DNA from: JASGDN01 sp049841275
GTDB lineage: Bacteria > Chloroflexota > Chloroflexia > Thermomicrobiales > UBA6265
Direction: 5' to 3'
NCBI GenBank assembly: GCA_049841275.1
Contig: JASGDN010000069.1
Location: forward strand, 106,869-170,868
Length of the DNA stretch: 64,000 nucleotides
Shown here: piece after piece, positions 61,496-64,000 of the stretch
Numbering within the stretch: the first letter of the stretch is position 1
Layout of the letters: each line of letters opens with the position of its first letter
Notes under the pieces: model-generated
Databases searched by the model: none
Told to the model about the DNA's origin: nothing
Seen by the model: only the letters and a program-made list of their open reading frames with translations
Program-made: the position numbers and the translations under genes

Positions 61496-62650
61496 TCAGG
61501 AGCGCCCGGCGAGGCGGGTGAAGGTGGCGGACATCTGGGCGAGCGCAGCATCCATGGTCTCTGCGCTCAGGCCGTGGGTGATGCGCAGGTGATATTCCTC
61601 CCCGAAGTCCGCGCCGACGCCCACCAGCACGCCGTCCTTCCGCAATTCGTGCGCGACCTCCAGCGAAGGCAGGTTGAGGTGATAGCGGACGAAGGCGAGC
61701 GCGGTCGCGAACGGCGGTGTCAACGTCACCAGGCCGTCCGTGGAGTCGACCCAGGCGTTCAGGCGGGCGAGGCCGTCGCGGATGAGCGTCCGGTTACGGG
61801 CGAAGAGCCGCGCGCGAATGGACGGCTCGACGGCGAGTTCAGCGAGGGCCATCGAGACGTTGCTGGTGGCGATCGTCGCGTATTCGTGGCGTCGCCACAT
61901 CGCCTGCATCGTCTCCTCATCGGCGATGATCCAGCCGACGCGAAGGCCGGAGAGACCGTAGGCCTTCGAGAGGCTGTTCGTGAGGACCAGACGATCGTAT
62001 TGCCCGGCGAAGGAGGGTGTCTCGTCGTCGGTAGCGACCTCCGTCCCGCGATAGACCTCGTCGGCGAGCACCCAGGCGCCGACGGATGCGGCGAGCCGGA
62101 TGATCTCGGAGACCTCCTCCGGCGTGAGGATGGCGCCGGTCGGGTTGTTCGGATTGCTGACGGCGATGAGCCTCGTATCTGGCCGGAGTTTCGCGGCAAG
62201 TTCGGCGAGATCGGGACGCCAGCCGCGTTCCTCGACTAGATGGAAAGCTTCCACGTCGCACCCATGATTGGTGGCGACGCCGGCGACCTGCCGGTAGCCC
62301 GGCTCCAGCACGATGACGTGATCGCCCGGTTGCGTGAGCGTTGTGGTGGCGATGCCGTTGGCCTCCGCCGCGCCGACGGTGACGAGGACCTGATTGGGCC
62401 TGACGTTGGGGTAAAGGGCGGCGATGCGCTCGCGCAGGAGGGGTGTGCCGTTGACCGGTGGATAGTGGAGGTCCATCGCGAGCAGGCGGGTGAGGGCATC
62501 CGGGGCGTCGCCGAGGAGTTCGGAGAGAATGACCGGCTGCACGCCGCTGTCAGCGATGTTCCAGCGGACCTCCTGCTCATAGCGGGATTGCCATTCCTCA
62601 AGCGCGAAGGGGCGGAAAGCGGTTGTCGTGGCGGCGGTGAATGCAGTCAT
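61496..62650 (-). CDS. PLP-dependent aminotransferase (class I/II)
   Basis: 384 aa. PLP lysine in LTNSLSKAYGLSGLRVGWI (about residue 228), AISNPNNPTGAILTPEEV with the Asn holding the ring, VLADEVYRG with the Asp, and VLVTVGAAEANGIATTTL. The C-terminal HLRITHGLSAETM carries the Arg for the substrate carboxylate. Fits aspartate/aromatic-type or MalY-like enzymes. GGAGATCGCCCCG precedes ATG at 62650. Its promoter region contains two tandem boxes at 62719. Confidence 0.9.
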   Translation of the reverse strand: MTAFTAATTTAFRPFALEEWQSRYEQEVRWNIADSGVQPVILSELLGDAPDALTRLLAMDLHYPPVNGTPLLRERIAALYPNVRPNQVLVTVGAAEANGIATTTLTQPGDHVIVLEPGYRQVAGVATNHGCDVEAFHLVEERGWRPDLAELAAKLRPDTRLIAVSNPNNPTGAILTPEEVSEIIRLAASVGAWVLADEVYRGTEVATDDETPSFAGQYDRLVLTNSLSKAYGLSGLRVGWIIADEETMQAMWRRHEYATIATSNVSMALAELAVEPSIRARLFARNRTLIRDGLARLNAWVDSTDGLVTLTPPFATALAFVRYHLNLPSLEVAHELRKDGVLVGVGADFGEEYHLRITHGLSAETMDAALAQMSATFTRLAGRS

Positions 62651-62718
62651 CGGGGCGATCTCCGGGTGGGGACGAGGAATGGGTCGCGTGGTCGGAGTAT
62701 AGCGGGAGCGGTCTGCGG

Positions 62719-62740
62719 CCATACACGGACCATACACGGT
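62719..62740 (-). repeat. Tandem 11-bp box upstream of aminotransferase
   Basis: CCATACACGGA (62719-62729) and CCATACACGGT (62730-62740) are direct repeats, 20 nt upstream of TATACT on the minus strand (about 62693-62698). This is the usual place for an activator or repressor box, with the regulator unknown. Confidence 0.5.
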
Positions 62741-63023
62741 GGGGTGCATGATGGCGGCAGATGCGGTGGCACCCGCATCCATGCGTGTCGTGGAGGATGG
62801 ACTCCGCGGTCGCATCCAGAGCCATCCCACCCCTCCGGCCTTCCCACCCGGAGCCCTTCCCCGCCGTGCGGATGCATCCATCCCAGAGTCCGCGCGGCTT
62901 CCATCCTTCCCCGAACCGCCCCGGCCGCAAACGCGGCCGGGGTCTTGCCGTGAGGGCCGGCTCTTGCCGGATCGGATGGCGCCGGTAGACTGCTTGCATT
63001 GGACGATACGGGGAGGGATGACG
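62741..63023. other. Control region between aminotransferase and TIM-barrel gene
   Basis: Contains a stem CCCCGGCCGC-AAAC-GCGGCCGGGG (62919-62942) and, on plus, a promoter TTGCCG (62964-62969), 16 nt, TAGACT (62986-62991) for the gene at 63024, about 25 nt from its start. The rest shows no gene. Confidence 0.5.
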
Positions 63024-63812
63024 ATGCGATTCGGGGTCTGCGTCTCGTCGGAGCAAACGGCGGAGCTGGATGTGCTGACGGGCGATGCGCGGCCAGATTT
63101 CGTCGAGTGGTCAGTGGCGAAGTCGGTCGGTACGTTGGACGAGGCAGGATTTGCGGCACTGCGGATGGAGACCACGGCGTTGCCGTTCGTGCCCGAAACG
63201 TGGAATGTCCTGCTGCCCGGCTCGCTGAAGATCGTCGGGCCGAACGCCGATCTGAATGTGCTGGCGGTTTATGCGGAAACGGCGTTGGCGCGGGTGGCGG
63301 CGCTGGGCGGGACGCTGTGCGTTTTCGGGAGCGGCGGCGCGCGGACGATCCCGGAGGGATGGGATCGGGCGGAGGGGCGACGGCAGTTCGTGGCAGCCTG
63401 CCGGGTGCTGGTGCCGGTCGCGGCGGCACATGGCGTGACGCTGGCGCTGGAGCCGTTGCGCCGGGTGGAAACGAACCTGATCAACACGGTGACGGATGGG
63501 TTGGCGATGCTCGACGATGTTGGCGACGCGCGGCTGGCGATCCTGGCGGACCTCTATCACATGCTGGAGGAGGGCGAGGATGTCTCGGTCGTGCGTCAAG
63601 CGGGGGCGCGGCTGATGCACGTCCACGTCGCTGCGGCTGGGCCGCGGACGTTACCGGTCGCCGGGGATGGTGCGGTGACGAAGGCATTCTTCCGGGAATT
63701 GCGTGCGGCTGGCTACGACCGGCGGGTGAGTATCGAGTGCCGGTGGGACGATGTGGCGGCGCTGGGGGAGAGCCTGGCCTTCCTGCGGGAGACGTGGGCG
63801 GCGATGGGCTAA
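63024..63812 (+). CDS. Sugar phosphate isomerase/epimerase-type TIM-barrel protein
   Basis: 262 aa AP endonuclease 2/xylose isomerase-like barrel. RPDFVEWSVAKSVGTL, LGGTLCVFGSGGARTIPEGW, GVTLALEPLRRVETNLINTV with the metal Glu, LAILADLYHMLEEGEDV (Asp-His), RLMHVHVAAAGPRTLPV and YDRRVSIECRWDD with the final Glu are the metal-ligand strand ends of this family. ATG at 63024 fits GGGAGGG better than 63018. Reaction likely ketose-aldose isomerisation or epimerisation; substrate unknown. Ends 20 nt before a terminator. Confidence 0.87.
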   Translation: MRFGVCVSSEQTAELDVLTGDARPDFVEWSVAKSVGTLDEAGFAALRMETTALPFVPETWNVLLPGSLKIVGPNADLNVLAVYAETALARVAALGGTLCVFGSGGARTIPEGWDRAEGRRQFVAACRVLVPVAAAHGVTLALEPLRRVETNLINTVTDGLAMLDDVGDARLAILADLYHMLEEGEDVSVVRQAGARLMHVHVAAAGPRTLPVAGDGAVTKAFFRELRAAGYDRRVSIECRWDDVAALGESLAFLRETWAAMG

Positions 63813-63832
63813 GCAAAGGAAACAGCGTTTTG

Positions 63833-63870
63833 CTTTGCTTACGGTCGGGTCTGGGATGCCGTAAGCAAAG
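63833..63870 (+). terminator. Hairpin between TIM-barrel gene and insertion sequence
   Basis: CTTTGCTTACGG (63833-63844) pairs with CCGTAAGCAAAG (63859-63870). A third copy AAGCAAAG at 63811-63818 overlaps the stop codon and could pair with the left arm, giving alternative stems. Confidence 0.6.
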
Positions 63871-63878
63871 GCTGCTTA

Positions 63879-64000
63879 GAGCGCCTAACAGAACCCTCCC
63901 ATGGCATGGGCCATGCGGGATGCTGGGGCATGAGCAAGCCCCTGCTTCCGGACGATCTCTGGAATCGCATTGAACCGCTGTTGCCGACGATGCCCGTGAA
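63879..64000 (+). mobile_element. Left end of IS5-family insertion sequence
   Basis: The end GAGCGCCTAACAGAACCC at 63879 looks like an IS5-type terminal inverted repeat, preceded by TTA as possible target duplication. The transposase start follows at 63930. The right end is beyond the window, so size and duplication cannot be checked. Confidence 0.7.
63930..64000 (+). CDS. IS5-family transposase, N-terminal part
   Basis: ATG at 63930 gives MSKPLLPDDLWNRIEPLLPT, the D-x-x-W-x-x-I-E-P-L-L-P start of IS5/IS1031-type transposases. Only 23 codons are inside the window, so the DDE catalytic residues and any frameshift site cannot be judged. Confidence 0.75.
   Translation, partial: MSKPLLPDDLWNRIEPLLPTMPV

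Noticed and set aside
1..64000. CRISPR arrays, tRNA or rRNA genes
   Set aside because: No regularly spaced repeats and no cloverleaf or rRNA-like segment noticed on reading; absence is by eye, not by a covariance search.

Overview
The window is a 64 kb piece of a high-GC, Gram-positive-style chromosome with short intergenic gaps and clear AGGAG-type ribosome binding sites. Gene content and style suggest a Chloroflexota bacterium of the Thermomicrobia type. Signs are Tat-exported proteins whose mature part starts with an AQ-ATPEPATP-like linker, many small ECF-sigma modules, tandem M20D amidohydrolases, DoxX and DinB proteins, and a fused MoaD-MoaE. This taxonomic reading is inference from gene style; no rRNA or tRNA gene is visible.

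Layout. 1-8 kb: end of an SGNH esterase, a broken methyltransferase, OsmC, a dienelactone-hydrolase-like protein, two tandem M20D amidohydrolases followed by a broken zinc alcohol dehydrogenase, a ferritin-like protein and a siderophore-interacting flavoprotein. 8-12 kb: a P-loop kinase with an in-frame TGA, a DUF4258/DUF2283 pair, and a frameshifted tetracycline-type ribosomal protection GTPase; the last two units have near-identical promoters. 12-17.5 kb: membrane protein, proline dehydrogenase, Gfo/Idh oxidoreductase, DoxX, Tat-exported protein. 17.6-20.6 kb: ECF sigma with a membrane-anchored beta-propeller partner, and a VapBC pair. 20.7-25 kb: membrane protein, ThpR, prephenate dehydratase plus an MqnA-like protein, enolase-superfamily enzyme. 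25-32 kb: 75-aa protein with a MoaD-MoaE fusion, S66 peptidase, an unrecognised lower-GC gene, S9 peptidase, MoeA. 32-34.6 kb: a minus-strand run of a DGPF/YCII protein and ECF42-type sigma, with PPOX-fold and VOC proteins just upstream. 35-43.5 kb: multicopper oxidase, a 770-aa beta-repeat protein, phosphoesterase, Tat-exported protein, PyrF, amidohydrolase. 43.5-50.6 kb: HigA divergent from an NmrA-like protein across a palindromic promoter, a minus-strand row of small stress-type domains (two PhnB/VOC, HhH, SRPBCC, AlkZ-like), a broken MFS exporter, a GNAT-VOC fusion. 50.7-58 kb: LPXTG surface protein, ABC-2 exporter, methyltransferase, DUF2252, aldehyde dehydrogenase with a palindromic operator. 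58-64 kb: a penicillin-acylase fragment, DinB plus a broken APH(3')-like kinase, HAD phosphatase, broken GNAT, aminotransferase, TIM-barrel protein, and the left end of an IS5-family element running off the window.

A striking property is the number of lesions: eight otherwise good genes carry ten frameshifts or in-frame stops. Five are restored by adding one base to a homopolymer, which fits uncorrected long-read consensus errors at least as well as gene decay. Functional themes are stress and xenobiotic handling (several small detoxification or resistance-type proteins), molybdenum cofactor synthesis (MoeA, MoaDE), aromatic or quinone precursors (PheA, MqnA-like) and extracytoplasmic proteins.
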